Assembly (NCBI RefSeq): GCF_046097095.1
Contig: NZ_CP175698.1
Coordinates: 744,001 to 808,000 of the forward strand
DNA from: Natrinema sp046097095
GTDB lineage: Archaea > Halobacteriota > Halobacteria > Halobacteriales > Natrialbaceae
Length of the DNA: 64,000 bases
Reading direction: 5' to 3'
The notes under the pieces were generated by a model. It was not told the DNA's origin. It made no database searches and saw only the letters and a program-made list of their open reading frames with translations. Both the position numbers and the translations under genes were made by a program. Within the stretch, counting starts at the first letter, position 1, and every line of letters starts with the position of its first letter. Shown here piece after piece: positions 7,799-16,039 of the stretch.

Positions 7799-8902
7799 AT
7801 GTACGGGTCGCCGGAAGCCGGGCTTCGGACGATCGCGTTGCTCGGGATCGTCGGACTCTTGCTCGCGACGGCGATCGCACCCGCGGGAACTGCCAGCGCA
7901 GCGACGCAGCAGGCAGCACCTGAACCGGACAACACGGTCACGCGGATCGACGTGGACGCCAACGGAACGGCCCAGTGGACGATTCGGATCCGCACTCGAC
8001 TCGACACCGACGAGCACGTCGACGAGTACGAGGCGTTTCGGGCCCGCTTCCGGAACGACACCGCGCAGTATCTCGATCCCTTCCGGAATCGAATCCGCGG
8101 CGTCGTCGCCAACGCGGCGAACGCGACCGGACGGGAGATGCGCGCGACGAACGTCACCGCGACCACCAGCGTACAGGAGGTCCCCCGTCGCTGGGGCGTC
8201 GTCACCTACCAGTTTACGTGGACGAACTTCGCCGACCGGCCGACCGACGCTGTCGCCGTCGGTGACGTTTTTCGCGGTGGGTTCTTCATCGCTGCCAACG
8301 ATACGCTCACGGTCGACGCTCCCCCGGGGTACGCGGTCGACCGCGTAGACCCCGCGCCCGACGGCCGGGACGAGGGCTCGGTCACGTGGACCGGCAGGGA
8401 GGACTTCGCGAACGAACACCCGCGCGTCGTCTTTACACCGACCGGCGGGAACACCGAGACCCAGTCCGAGGATAACAGCGCCGCGACACCGACCTCGATC
8501 GGCGGCGATGGACCCCCGATCACACTCATCGGCATCGTCTCGCTCGGCACCGTCGGCGCTGCCGCGTACGCGATACGCCGACGGAGACGGCGGTCCGACG
8601 TCTCTGTGCAGTCGACCGCGACCGACCGCGGAGAGCCGCCGGACGCGACGGCTAACCAGTCTCCCGACTCGTCGGAACAGCCCGACGATCCCACGGCGGC
8701 ACCGGTGCTGACCGACGAGGAACGCGTCCTGGCGTTGCTCGAGGAAAACGGCGGCCGCATGCGGCAGGCGGCAATCGACGAGGCGTTCGACTGGTCGACT
8801 TCGAAAACGTCGCGCCTCGTCGGGACGATGGTCGAGGAGGGAGCGGTCGAAAAACGACGACTCGGCCGAGAGAACCTGATCGATCTCGTAGACGACGAAT
8901 GA
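7799..8902 (+). CDS. Membrane-anchored winged-helix regulator with shared ectodomain
   Basis: 367 residues: signal segment (IALLGIVGLLLATAIAPAG), an extracellular domain (about 40-215) with GTAQWTIRIRTRLDTDE, YEAFRARFRNDTAQY and PGYAVDRVDPAPDGRD, one membrane span (ITLIGIVSLGTVGAAAYAI) followed by basic residues, a disordered linker, and a C-terminal winged helix (LTDEERVLALLEENGGRMRQ... SKTSRLVGTMVEEGAVEKRR). The architecture implies an outside sensor with a cytoplasmic DNA-binding domain. I know this layout from the haloarchaeal DUF7345/DUF7343 group. Its ectodomain matches the protein at 5326-6099. Start chosen by the TATA box. Confidence 0.8.
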   Translation: MYGSPEAGLRTIALLGIVGLLLATAIAPAGTASAATQQAAPEPDNTVTRIDVDANGTAQWTIRIRTRLDTDEHVDEYEAFRARFRNDTAQYLDPFRNRIRGVVANAANATGREMRATNVTATTSVQEVPRRWGVVTYQFTWTNFADRPTDAVAVGDVFRGGFFIAANDTLTVDAPPGYAVDRVDPAPDGRDEGSVTWTGREDFANEHPRVVFTPTGGNTETQSEDNSAATPTSIGGDGPPITLIGIVSLGTVGAAAYAIRRRRRRSDVSVQSTATDRGEPPDATANQSPDSSEQPDDPTAAPVLTDEERVLALLEENGGRMRQAAIDEAFDWSTSKTSRLVGTMVEEGAVEKRRLGRENLIDLVDDE

Positions 8903-8997
8903 GACATCGCAGCCCGGCGAGGCCGGTCTTCCGATTGCAGTGCTCGAGGGGGCCGAAAACGAACCGTCGCGCGGCCGATTCGCGAGGCGAGCGACGT

Positions 8998-10041
8998 TTA
9001 GCGGTAGGAGAGTTCGAGCTCGCGGGCTCGCGTCAGCAGCTCCGCGTCGTAGTACTCCTCAGTTTGGCCGGGGCGCATCTCGTCGATCGCGCGGACCTGC
9101 TGGACCGTGTTCTTGAAGTTCTTGAAGGTGGCCTCGTCGACCATCTGGCCGTCGAGCGTGACCGCGCCGGTGCCCTCGCGTTTGGCCTCGTTGAAGCGCT
9201 CGATCTTGTGCACGTCGCGCTCGAGCTCGTCGGGGGTGGGCATGTGGACGGTGTTGGCCTGGACGGTCTGTTTGGGGTACAGCGACCAAGAGCCGTCGAG
9301 TCCCAGTTGCGCTTCGTGTTCGACCTGATCGGCGTACTCATCGGCGTTGTAGTAGGTCAGGCCGGCGCGTTCCTTGAACAGGTCGTCGAAGGGGCCGCCG
9401 ATCGAGAGCAGGCCGGCGGCGCTGGCCTCGTTCGAGAGGGCCTCGAGCAGGCCGTCCCAGCGGGGCATGCCGTCGCCTAAGTCGCGGCCGCCGAGTTCGG
9501 CGGCGTAGTCGACGGGGCCGAAGATGAGCGCGGTGAGCCGGGAGTCCTCGCCGAACATGGAGATCTCGCGCAGGTCCGAACGGGCGCGACCGGTCTCGAT
9601 GATGATCGAGAGGCCGATGGAGCCGTCTTCGTAGCCGTGCTCGGCCTCGGCCTCGGCGACGACCTCGGCGGCGCGCTTGACGTCCTCGAGGCGGCCGACC
9701 TTGGGGACGACGACGCCCTCGATCTCATCGCCGAGGTCGGCGACGAGCCGGTCGATCTGATCGCGCCCTTTCTCGCAGTACTCCTCGTCCTCGTAGCTCC
9801 ACTCGACGCGGGGCCAGATCTCGCCGGGGAAGTCGTACTCGGGGACCTTCTCGATGGTGTTCTCGAGGCCCTCGGCTTTCATGTCCGGGGCCGTCCCGTC
9901 TTCCATATCGGGGACGAGCCAGTCGGGGGCCTGGAAGCCCTCGGCCTCGAGTGCGGAGGTCAGATACTTCGCCGAGTCGTCTTTCGGAACGGCGGCCGGT
10001 GCGGTCTGGAACGTGCGACAGAGTTGGATATCGTCGGTCAT
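8998..10041 (-). CDS. citE1: Malyl-CoA/beta-methylmalyl-CoA lyase (CitE-like)
   Basis: 347 residues of the HpcH/HpaI aldolase-CitE superfamily. Visible features: DWLVPDMEDGTAPDMKAEGL near the N-terminus, conserved Arg in WPRVEW, VVVPKVGRLEDV, a Glu in IIIETGRARSDL and an Asp in LIFGPVDYAAELG, the residues that bind Mg2+ in this fold. In the methylaspartate cycle this enzyme cleaves beta-methylmalyl-CoA to propionyl-CoA and glyoxylate. A TATA-like box at 10067-10075 gives it a promoter of its own, separate from the mch gene 42 bases upstream. The ATG at 10041 fits a leaderless start. Confidence 0.88.
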   Translation of the reverse strand: MTDDIQLCRTFQTAPAAVPKDDSAKYLTSALEAEGFQAPDWLVPDMEDGTAPDMKAEGLENTIEKVPEYDFPGEIWPRVEWSYEDEEYCEKGRDQIDRLVADLGDEIEGVVVPKVGRLEDVKRAAEVVAEAEAEHGYEDGSIGLSIIIETGRARSDLREISMFGEDSRLTALIFGPVDYAAELGGRDLGDGMPRWDGLLEALSNEASAAGLLSIGGPFDDLFKERAGLTYYNADEYADQVEHEAQLGLDGSWSLYPKQTVQANTVHMPTPDELERDVHKIERFNEAKREGTGAVTLDGQMVDEATFKNFKNTVQQVRAIDEMRPGQTEEYYDAELLTRARELELSYR

Positions 10042-10066
10042 GGATTCGTAGTTGCCTGCGGTTGTC

Positions 10067-10075
10067 TATTATAAT
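10067..10075 (-). promoter_or_regulatory. TATA box of the CoA lyase gene
   Basis: On the minus strand ATTATAATA is centred about 30 bases before the start codon at 10041, inside the 42-base gap after mch. It suggests the lyase can be transcribed independently of the upstream cycle genes. Confidence 0.6.
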
Positions 10076-10083
10076 CGATCGTG

Positions 10084-11151
10084 TCAGCTAGGACGCGTTC
10101 GAATTTCGGCAGTTCGCGTGCCCGAGTAGACGGGCTCGTCGTTCTGGTTGAACGCGATGTGCTCGAAGGTGACGGTGCCCGCCTCGTCGCTCGAGGCAGC
10201 CGCTTCGGCCTCGAGAACACGCGTGAAGGCGTAGACGGTGTCGCCCACCGCGACGAACGTGTGGAACGATTCGTCGTCGAAGCCGACCTCGCGCCAGGTC
10301 TCCTCGTCGGAGCGGGCGTGGCCGAGCGCCGTCGAACGGGTCACGTCGCCGTAGGTGACGATGTCGCCCGACGGCGAATCGCTCATCACGTCGACGTTGT
10401 GGTGCTGTTTGGCCGTGTTCAGCGTCGAAAGCGGCAGCGAGGCGACGGTCACGTCGTCTTGCGTGCGGCCGCGCTCGTGGCGGTAGGCGACGGCGGCGTT
10501 CTCGTCGTCGGCCGCCTCGAGGGCCTCGACGAAGTCCTCGAAGTACCCCCCGTCGGGAGCGATGAACTCGTCGGGAAGGTCGGGGCCGTCGTCACCGTCA
10601 TCTTTGGCGGCTGCGGCACCGCTCCCGTCGGTCGCGACGGGTTCGCGACGCGGAATCATGTTCGTGCGCTCGTAGGAACAGAGCACGTCGCCGGTCTCGG
10701 CATCTTTCCCGCGAGTGCGCCAGGAGACGATGCCGTACTCGGGTCGGGAACTCGAGGTGGCGCAGTTGACAACCTCGCTCTCGACGTGGAGTTCGGTGCC
10801 GGTGTAGACCGGCGCGGTGGGGAAGCGCACGTCGGTCCGCCCGAGGAAGTAGCCCCCCTTCTCGCTTAAGTCCTCGACGGTGATGCCGAGCGTCGCCGCG
10901 GTCAGGTAGTCGGGGTGGACCGGCGGCTCGTCGAAGCCCCGTTCCTCGGCGGCGTCGGTCCGCCAGTAGGCGGGATCGTGGTTCAGGGTCTGGCTCATCC
11001 ACCCCTCGTTGCCGAACTGCGTGAGTGTGAGCCCGGGGTCGTGCTCGATCACGTCCCCCTCTTCGAAGTCCTCGAAGCAGTTGCCCTTCTCTTTGGTCTC
11101 GACGTGCTCGAGTACCTGTGCGAACGCGTCGGGATCGGTCCAGTCAGTCAT
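10084..11151 (-). CDS. mch: Mesaconyl-CoA hydratase
   Basis: 355 residues forming a double hot-dog (MaoC-like) hydratase, starting MTDWTDPDAFAQVLEHVETK. The N-terminal half contains VIEHDPGLTLTQFGNEGWMS and the second half a second hot-dog module, with a linker of Ala/Asp repeats near 205-220. The enzyme hydrates mesaconyl-CoA to beta-methylmalyl-CoA in the methylaspartate cycle. Its start overlaps the stop of methylaspartate ammonia-lyase by eight bases, so the two are translationally coupled. The product is consumed by the lyase encoded immediately downstream. Confidence 0.88.
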   Translation of the reverse strand: MTDWTDPDAFAQVLEHVETKEKGNCFEDFEEGDVIEHDPGLTLTQFGNEGWMSQTLNHDPAYWRTDAAEERGFDEPPVHPDYLTAATLGITVEDLSEKGGYFLGRTDVRFPTAPVYTGTELHVESEVVNCATSSSRPEYGIVSWRTRGKDAETGDVLCSYERTNMIPRREPVATDGSGAAAAKDDGDDGPDLPDEFIAPDGGYFEDFVEALEAADDENAAVAYRHERGRTQDDVTVASLPLSTLNTAKQHHNVDVMSDSPSGDIVTYGDVTRSTALGHARSDEETWREVGFDDESFHTFVAVGDTVYAFTRVLEAEAAASSDEAGTVTFEHIAFNQNDEPVYSGTRTAEIRTRPS

Positions 11152-12472
11152 CTGCAGTCACCTCGTCGGTCTGTCGCTGCCGTGCCCGCTCGCGGCGGGT
11201 AATCGTGCGTCGCATCTCGTTTTCGACGATCATGTAGCCCTCGTCGAAGCCCATCCCGGGCTTTGCCAGCACCTGCGCGGCGTCGGTCGCGAGCGCGACG
11301 TGGGCGCAGGCCCGCGCGGAGGTTTCCGTCTCGTTGCAGGTGCCGCCCAAATAGGCTCGCGTTTCGGTCCCCTCGCAGTAGCGGACCGCCTGCCCGCTGC
11401 GGTGGATGCCGCCCAGATCGGGCGTCTTGACCTGCACGAGGTCCGCGGCCTCGGCGTCGACGAACGCCCGCACGTCCTCGAAGGTGTTACACCACTCGTC
11501 GGCGACGATGTCGACGCCGACGTCGGCGGCTTCGAGCCCCTCGCGGAGTTCGACCATCGCGTCGATCTGGTCAGCGCGGTTGCCCACGTCCATCGGCCCC
11601 TCGATCTGGATCGGGAACGGCGCGGCGGCCTCCTCGAGCGCGGCGAAGTAGTCGACGACCTCATCGCGGTCGTAGGGGGCACCGAAGACCTCCCCGATCA
11701 TCCCGTACACGTCGATGTGGAACCGGGGATCGTACCCCTCCGGGCCGAGTTCCTGTGAGCGCTCGACTAACCACTCGACGTACTCGAGGAGAACCTCGCC
11801 GTTCTCGCCGATCTTCTCGACGCTGTTGATCAACGCGTGGGGCAACACGGGGACGCCCTTGACGAACATCTTCTCGGTGTTGTTGTAGCGATCGTCGCCG
11901 GACTGACCGAAGACCGGCACCGGCTCCGTCGCGGGCTCGGTGCCTAAGGCGTCGGCGATGACGTCCGTCCGTGTAGTCCCCATGGCCGACCCGGCCGCGG
12001 CGAGTAAGGCCTGCGAGACGCCGTAGCGGATCGCCGTGTGCAGGCGGTCGCCAGCACCAGACGCGTGCGCGTCTGGTTGGCTCGAGGAAGCCTCGCTTCC
12101 TCGAACCTCGACCTGCAACTCCTCGAGCAACTCGGCGTTGTCGAGGAACTCGGTGGCGTCCCGCCCCTCGAGTGCGTCGGCGACGGGGCCCTCGATGATC
12201 GGGGCGTACTCCTCGGCTTGGAACAGCGGGTCGCGCCCGCCGGCACCGGAGTACTGGACCGCGGCACAGTCGCCTCTGACCACGGTGCCGTCGGCGAGTT
12301 CGATGTCGACGATGATCGTCTCGCCGGCCTGTCGAATCTCGTCGAAGCCGTCGGTGACCGGCTTGCCTTCGTAGGTAAAGCCGTCCTGCGTTGCTCCCTG
12401 CTTGATCGCGCGCTGGTCGTCGAAGAAGAACCCGGAGTAACCGGGCGTCGCGTACACTCCTGTGATTTCCAT
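11144..12472 (-). CDS. mal: Methylaspartate ammonia-lyase
   Basis: 442 residues of the enolase superfamily, starting MEITGVYATPGYSGFFFDDQ. Metal ligands are seen as Asp in FHIDVYGM (about 254), Glu in IQIEGPMD (291) and Asp in IVADEWCN (325), and the catalytic Lys in QVKTPDLGG (349); spacing from Glu and Asp to Lys equals that of the clostridial enzyme. It deaminates 3-methylaspartate to mesaconate. Residues about 123-140 form a Ser/Ala-rich insertion encoded by two adjacent palindromes. The start lies two bases from the glmE stop, so the genes are in one operon. Confidence 0.9.
   Translation of the reverse strand: MEITGVYATPGYSGFFFDDQRAIKQGATQDGFTYEGKPVTDGFDEIRQAGETIIVDIELADGTVVRGDCAAVQYSGAGGRDPLFQAEEYAPIIEGPVADALEGRDATEFLDNAELLEELQVEVRGSEASSSQPDAHASGAGDRLHTAIRYGVSQALLAAAGSAMGTTRTDVIADALGTEPATEPVPVFGQSGDDRYNNTEKMFVKGVPVLPHALINSVEKIGENGEVLLEYVEWLVERSQELGPEGYDPRFHIDVYGMIGEVFGAPYDRDEVVDYFAALEEAAAPFPIQIEGPMDVGNRADQIDAMVELREGLEAADVGVDIVADEWCNTFEDVRAFVDAEAADLVQVKTPDLGGIHRSGQAVRYCEGTETRAYLGGTCNETETSARACAHVALATDAAQVLAKPGMGFDEGYMIVENEMRRTITRRERARQRQTDEVTADD
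12057..12104. repeat. Two adjacent palindromes inside mal
   Basis: 12057-12076 reads CCAGACGC GTGC GCGTCTGG and 12082-12104 reads TCGAGGAAGC CTC GCTTCCTCGA. Both are perfect hairpins (eight- and ten-base-pair stems) five bases apart, within coding sequence. They encode the low-complexity peptide around EASSSQPDAHASGAG, between conserved parts of the enzyme. They resemble a small in-frame palindromic insertion element. Confidence 0.6.
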
Positions 12473-12473
12473 G

Positions 12474-13907
12474 TTAAACGTCACCCTGCGGTCGGCCGAT
12501 GAGCTTTCCGTCGCTGATCGCGTCGACGTCGTCCGCGACCATCCGGAACGACTGGTCGCGGCCCTCGGTGTCGGCGCGTCGCGAGAGTCGAGCCTTGTGA
12601 ATCTCCTTGATGTCGTCGTCCATCTCGAGGTCGCCCCACTCGAAGATGCGGACGCGACCGTCGTCGTCGCGGGCCGGGAGGACGGCCCCCCGCGCGCTGT
12701 CGCTTGGCGCGAAGGGCACGTCAAGCGCCCCGGAGTCGAACGCCTCGAGCGTTCCCTGGACGACGTCGCCGTCGCCGTGCTCGAAGATGGTGTCCATCAG
12801 ACACCGGGTCTCGCGCTCGATCAAGTCCTGTTCCTCCGCGATGCCGTCGATGTCGATCTGCTGTTCGATCGCCATGTCGATGACCTGCCGCGTAGTGCGC
12901 AGGCCGGCCGAGTTGGCCTCCTTCGTTGGGACTCCCTGGAACTCCTGTGGGGACTTGGTGATGACCTTGTCCGGCCGGGCGATAGCGGCGGTCATCCCGC
13001 CGAGGCTGATCACGCCGTTGGCGCGGGCCTCGTCCGGCGGGAAGCCACCCATCCACTCGTGGAAGACGGTGGTGACGACGACCTCATCGGGCAGGTACTC
13101 GTTGCCCAGCTTTTTGAGGGCGTTCAGGGCAGCCACGTCCTGCACGACGTTGCCGACCTGGCCGTAGCCGAGCGTGATCGAGCGCACGCCCTGCGTGGCC
13201 GCGAGTTTGCCCTCGACCAGCATGATCGCGATGGCGATCGACGGCGGGACGAGGGTGCCGGTGAGCGGGCCGAACGGCTCGCGGTTGATCCGCACACCGC
13301 GTTCGGTGTAGGCCCCCGCCAGTCGGTCGACGAACTGCCACTTCTCGATGGTCTCCTCGAGTCCGTGGCGCTTCGTGTACGGGATGTTATAGGAGATCGG
13401 CCCGCCCTCGAAGCTCTGAAAGCCGCCGGCGAAGGTGATCGCCGCGAGCAGCCGGGCGTCCGGCGTCCCGTGGCGGACCTCGATCGGCGCGTCGACCGCG
13501 TCGATTAGCTCCCGGCAGCCGTCGACCCCGTGGTTGACCGCGGGGAAGCCGTTTAAGGTGTCGTCGCCCGTCTCCCGGGCCTTCTCTAAGCCCTGCTGGG
13601 CCTTCTCGTACTCGTTGTCGCGCGTATACGAGTCGATAGTCGTCGGGAGAAGGTCGGCTTGGCCCTCCTGATGGAGGTACTGCAGGAGTTCGATCTGGTC
13701 GTCGAGCCGGGGAACGCCAGCGCGGGGCTGGAGCAGCGGTTTGTCGGCCGACTCGAGGACGTCGGCGAACCGCTTGTGGTCGGGCAGCGACTCGTGGTAC
13801 TCGATGGCTTCCTCGAAGTCGACGTCTGCGCCCGTCGGCCAGTTCGACCGGATCTCCTCGTCGATACGCCGTAGCTCGTCGGCTGGAATGCGTTCGTCTC
13901 GTATCAT
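12474..13907 (-). CDS. glmE: Glutamate mutase epsilon (catalytic) subunit
   Basis: 477 residues (clostridial enzyme about 483) with the TIM-barrel of coenzyme B12 glutamate mutase. Recognisable blocks are QPRAGVPRLDDQIELLQYL, TTIDSYTRDNEYEKAQQGL, GFPAVNHGVDGCREL (where the substrate-binding Arg/Gly region lies), RHGTPDARLLAA, and GGPISYNIPYTKRHGLEE. It converts L-glutamate to (2S,3S)-3-methylaspartate with the cobalamin-binding sigma subunit encoded eight bases upstream. Both lie in the same operon as the ammonia-lyase that uses the product. Confidence 0.93.
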   Translation of the reverse strand: MIRDERIPADELRRIDEEIRSNWPTGADVDFEEAIEYHESLPDHKRFADVLESADKPLLQPRAGVPRLDDQIELLQYLHQEGQADLLPTTIDSYTRDNEYEKAQQGLEKARETGDDTLNGFPAVNHGVDGCRELIDAVDAPIEVRHGTPDARLLAAITFAGGFQSFEGGPISYNIPYTKRHGLEETIEKWQFVDRLAGAYTERGVRINREPFGPLTGTLVPPSIAIAIMLVEGKLAATQGVRSITLGYGQVGNVVQDVAALNALKKLGNEYLPDEVVVTTVFHEWMGGFPPDEARANGVISLGGMTAAIARPDKVITKSPQEFQGVPTKEANSAGLRTTRQVIDMAIEQQIDIDGIAEEQDLIERETRCLMDTIFEHGDGDVVQGTLEAFDSGALDVPFAPSDSARGAVLPARDDDGRVRIFEWGDLEMDDDIKEIHKARLSRRADTEGRDQSFRMVADDVDAISDGKLIGRPQGDV

Positions 13908-13915
13908 CTAGACAT

Positions 13916-14356
13916 CTACGAACTGATAGTCGCCCGTTCCGACTCCGTCGGCGTGATCTGGAGGTCTTCGCGGAGCGCGGCGATCGCGTCCTCGGGATCC
14001 GTCTCGGAGTCGAAGACGCGATCGAACCCGAGCTCCCGGAACGTCTTCCGGGTTCGCTCGAAGTCGTCCTGCCCGACGGCGAGGTTGCCGCCGATGTAGC
14101 TGACCGCGTCGACGCCCGCGTCCTCGAGGACGCGGTGGAATCCCTGGCAGTCCTGCTCGGCGTGGCCATAGAGCGACGAGACCAGTACAGCCTCGGCGTC
14201 GTGAGCTACCGCGGCCTCGGCGAACTCCTCTTGGGAGGTCTGAACGCCGAGGTTGACGACATCGAAGCCGGCTGCACTGAAGGCTTGCTCTAAGATTGTA
14301 ATGCCAACGACGTGGGCATCGGAGCCAATCACGCCGAGGACGACCGTTCGGGACAT
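13916..14356 (-). CDS. mamA: Glutamate mutase sigma (cobalamin-binding) subunit
   Basis: 146 residues starting MSRTVVLGVIGSDAHVVG. The B12 motif DxHxxG is present at Asp13, His15, Gly18, the His being the lower cobalt ligand; the later LVSSLYGHAEQDC and YIGGNLAVG segments complete the Rossmann-like B12 fold. An in-frame ATG at 14371 would add five residues, but the TATA box centred near 14386 lies about 28-30 bases before 14356, so the shorter leaderless start is preferred. It is the first gene of the leftward methylaspartate-cycle operon. Confidence 0.92.
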   Translation of the reverse strand: MSRTVVLGVIGSDAHVVGITILEQAFSAAGFDVVNLGVQTSQEEFAEAAVAHDAEAVLVSSLYGHAEQDCQGFHRVLEDAGVDAVSYIGGNLAVGQDDFERTRKTFRELGFDRVFDSETDPEDAIAALREDLQITPTESERATISS

Positions 14357-14382
14357 CGTATCCAAAACCATGAGGAACTCCG

Positions 14383-14389
14383 ATATAAA
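14383..14389 (-). promoter_or_regulatory. TATA box of the glutamate mutase operon
   Basis: Minus strand GTTTATATC around 14381-14390. Its distance to ATG 14356 fits leaderless transcription and decides between two possible mamA starts. Confidence 0.55.
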
Positions 14390-14517
14390 CCTAATGATCT
14401 TCCATGATAATACTCCTTAAACATCCTAACAGCGTCACAATGTTGAGGGTTCACGTGGGTCACAGTCATATCGAACAACTTCATGATCGATGGTAAGGGT
14501 TTTGGCGATGGTTTCGT

Positions 14518-14526
14518 AAGGAGGGG
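14518..14526 (+). promoter_or_regulatory. Strong Shine-Dalgarno site of mct
   Basis: AAGGAGGGG ends nine bases before the ATG at 14536. A leadered transcript is thus expected for this gene, in contrast to its leaderless neighbours; the 5' untranslated part lies in the 14400-14535 divergent promoter region. Confidence 0.6.
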
Positions 14527-14535
14527 GTACAGACT

Positions 14536-15711
14536 ATGGGAGCCCTTTCCAACCTCCGCGTCGTTGATCTGACGCAGGTGCTTGCCGGGCCGTACTGTAC
14601 GATGTTGCTCGCAGACCTCGGTGCGGATGTGGTCAAGATCGAGCGACCGGGCGGCGACATGATCCGGTCGAACCCGCCGTTCGTCGACGACCCCGAAGCG
14701 GAAGCCTACGGTGGCTACTTCCAAAGTGTCAATCGCGGCAAGAAGAGCATCGAACTGAACTTCCGCGAGGAGGACGACCGCGAGGACTTCCTCTCGCTCG
14801 TCGAGGAGGCCGATGTCGTCGTCGAGAACTACCGCGCGGGGACGATGGAGAAGTACGGCCTCGGCTACGAGACGCTGAAAGAACATAACCCGGATCTCAT
14901 CTACTCCTCGATCCGCGGCTTCGGCGACCCGCGCACCGGCGAAACCGACCGGCAGGGCCAACCCTCCTTCGACCTCATCGCGCAGGCGCTTGGCGGCGTC
15001 ATGGAGACCACCGGCCAGTCAGACGGCCCGCCGACCAAGACCGGCCCCGGCGTCGGCGACCTCTTTACCGCGACCCTGAACTGCATCGGCATCCTCGCCG
15101 CCGTCAACCACCGCGAACAGACCGGCGAGGGCCAGTACGTCGACACCGGCATGTACGACTCCATGATCAGCTTCACCGAACGCGCCATCTACCAGCAGTC
15201 CTACACCGGCGAGGCCCCCACCCGCCGGGGCAACTCCCACCCCACGCTGTTCCCCTACAACGCCTTCGAGACCGACGACGGCTACGCCGTCATCGCCGCG
15301 TTCAACGACAACCACTGGGCCGAGCTCTGTGACGTGATGGACCGCGAGGATCTCGCCGAGGAGTACCCCACGACTCCCGAGCGACTCGAGCACCGCGACG
15401 CCTTGCGCGAGGAAATCGCCGACTGGACCTGCGCACAGACCACCGACGAACTCGTGGGCAAGCTCGAGGGACGGGTCCCCGCCGCCCCCGTCCAGACCAC
15501 CGCAGAGATCTTCGACGACCCGCACGTCCACGCACGCGACATGCTCTATCCGGTCGAACAGCCCGGTGCCGACCGCAAAGTCGAGATCGCGGGCAACCCG
15601 ATCAAGATGAGCGAGACGAACCCCGAACCCCGCGGTCGCGCGCCGCTGTTAGACGAACACCGCGACGAAGTGTTAGGTGAGGGCGCGGACGCCGAGGCGG
15701 CCGACGACTAG
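14536..15711 (+). CDS. mct: Succinyl-CoA:mesaconate CoA-transferase
   Basis: 391 residues of the family III CoA-transferases (CaiB/BaiF). Typical elements are VVDLTQVLAGPYCTMLLADL with the following GADVVKIERPGGD, VVVENYRAGTMEKYGLGYE containing the catalytic Asp region, and SIRGFGDPRTG. In the methylaspartate cycle it activates mesaconate from succinyl-CoA to give mesaconyl-CoA, the substrate of mch. It is encoded divergently from the mamA-glmE-mal-mch genes across a 179-base promoter region. Function is inferred from family and context; the family also includes formyl- and oxalyl-CoA-transferases. Confidence 0.87.
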   Translation: MGALSNLRVVDLTQVLAGPYCTMLLADLGADVVKIERPGGDMIRSNPPFVDDPEAEAYGGYFQSVNRGKKSIELNFREEDDREDFLSLVEEADVVVENYRAGTMEKYGLGYETLKEHNPDLIYSSIRGFGDPRTGETDRQGQPSFDLIAQALGGVMETTGQSDGPPTKTGPGVGDLFTATLNCIGILAAVNHREQTGEGQYVDTGMYDSMISFTERAIYQQSYTGEAPTRRGNSHPTLFPYNAFETDDGYAVIAAFNDNHWAELCDVMDREDLAEEYPTTPERLEHRDALREEIADWTCAQTTDELVGKLEGRVPAAPVQTTAEIFDDPHVHARDMLYPVEQPGADRKVEIAGNPIKMSETNPEPRGRAPLLDEHRDEVLGEGADAEAADD

Positions 15712-16039
15712 GGACCTTTCACTCACTTCGTTATCGAGACAGAGTAGGTGCTTTGTCGAAACGGTTCTCGAGCGAGAGCCGGTAAAACACCGCAAATCAA
15801 TGGGAAAGAACAGAGAGCGTTCGTCGATACGCTGTGTACCGATTACTCTGGAAGACGAGCGAGGTCCGCTCCAACCTCGTGTGCACCGCGGCTCAGTTCC
15901 GACTATTTCTTCTGTCCCACGATGAATCGCACGACGAAGCTCCTGAAGGCACATCGTTGCGATTCTCCACTTACAAAACGTCTAGAAGACACAGACGATA
16001 GGGAGCAGTTCTAGTGGTGGTTGCACCGAACTACTCCCC
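15712..16039. other. Intergenic region without supported gene
   Basis: 328 bases between mct and mcrC. Base composition falls here from the GC-rich codons of mct to the AT-richer style of the restriction operon, so the edge of an acquired segment may lie in it. Short open frames exist but have no start context, no codon bias and no recognisable product. Confidence 0.5.

Noticed and set aside
15748..16014. 88-codon plus-strand frame after mct
   Set aside because: Poor codon bias, no start signal, product without hydrophobic or domain pattern.
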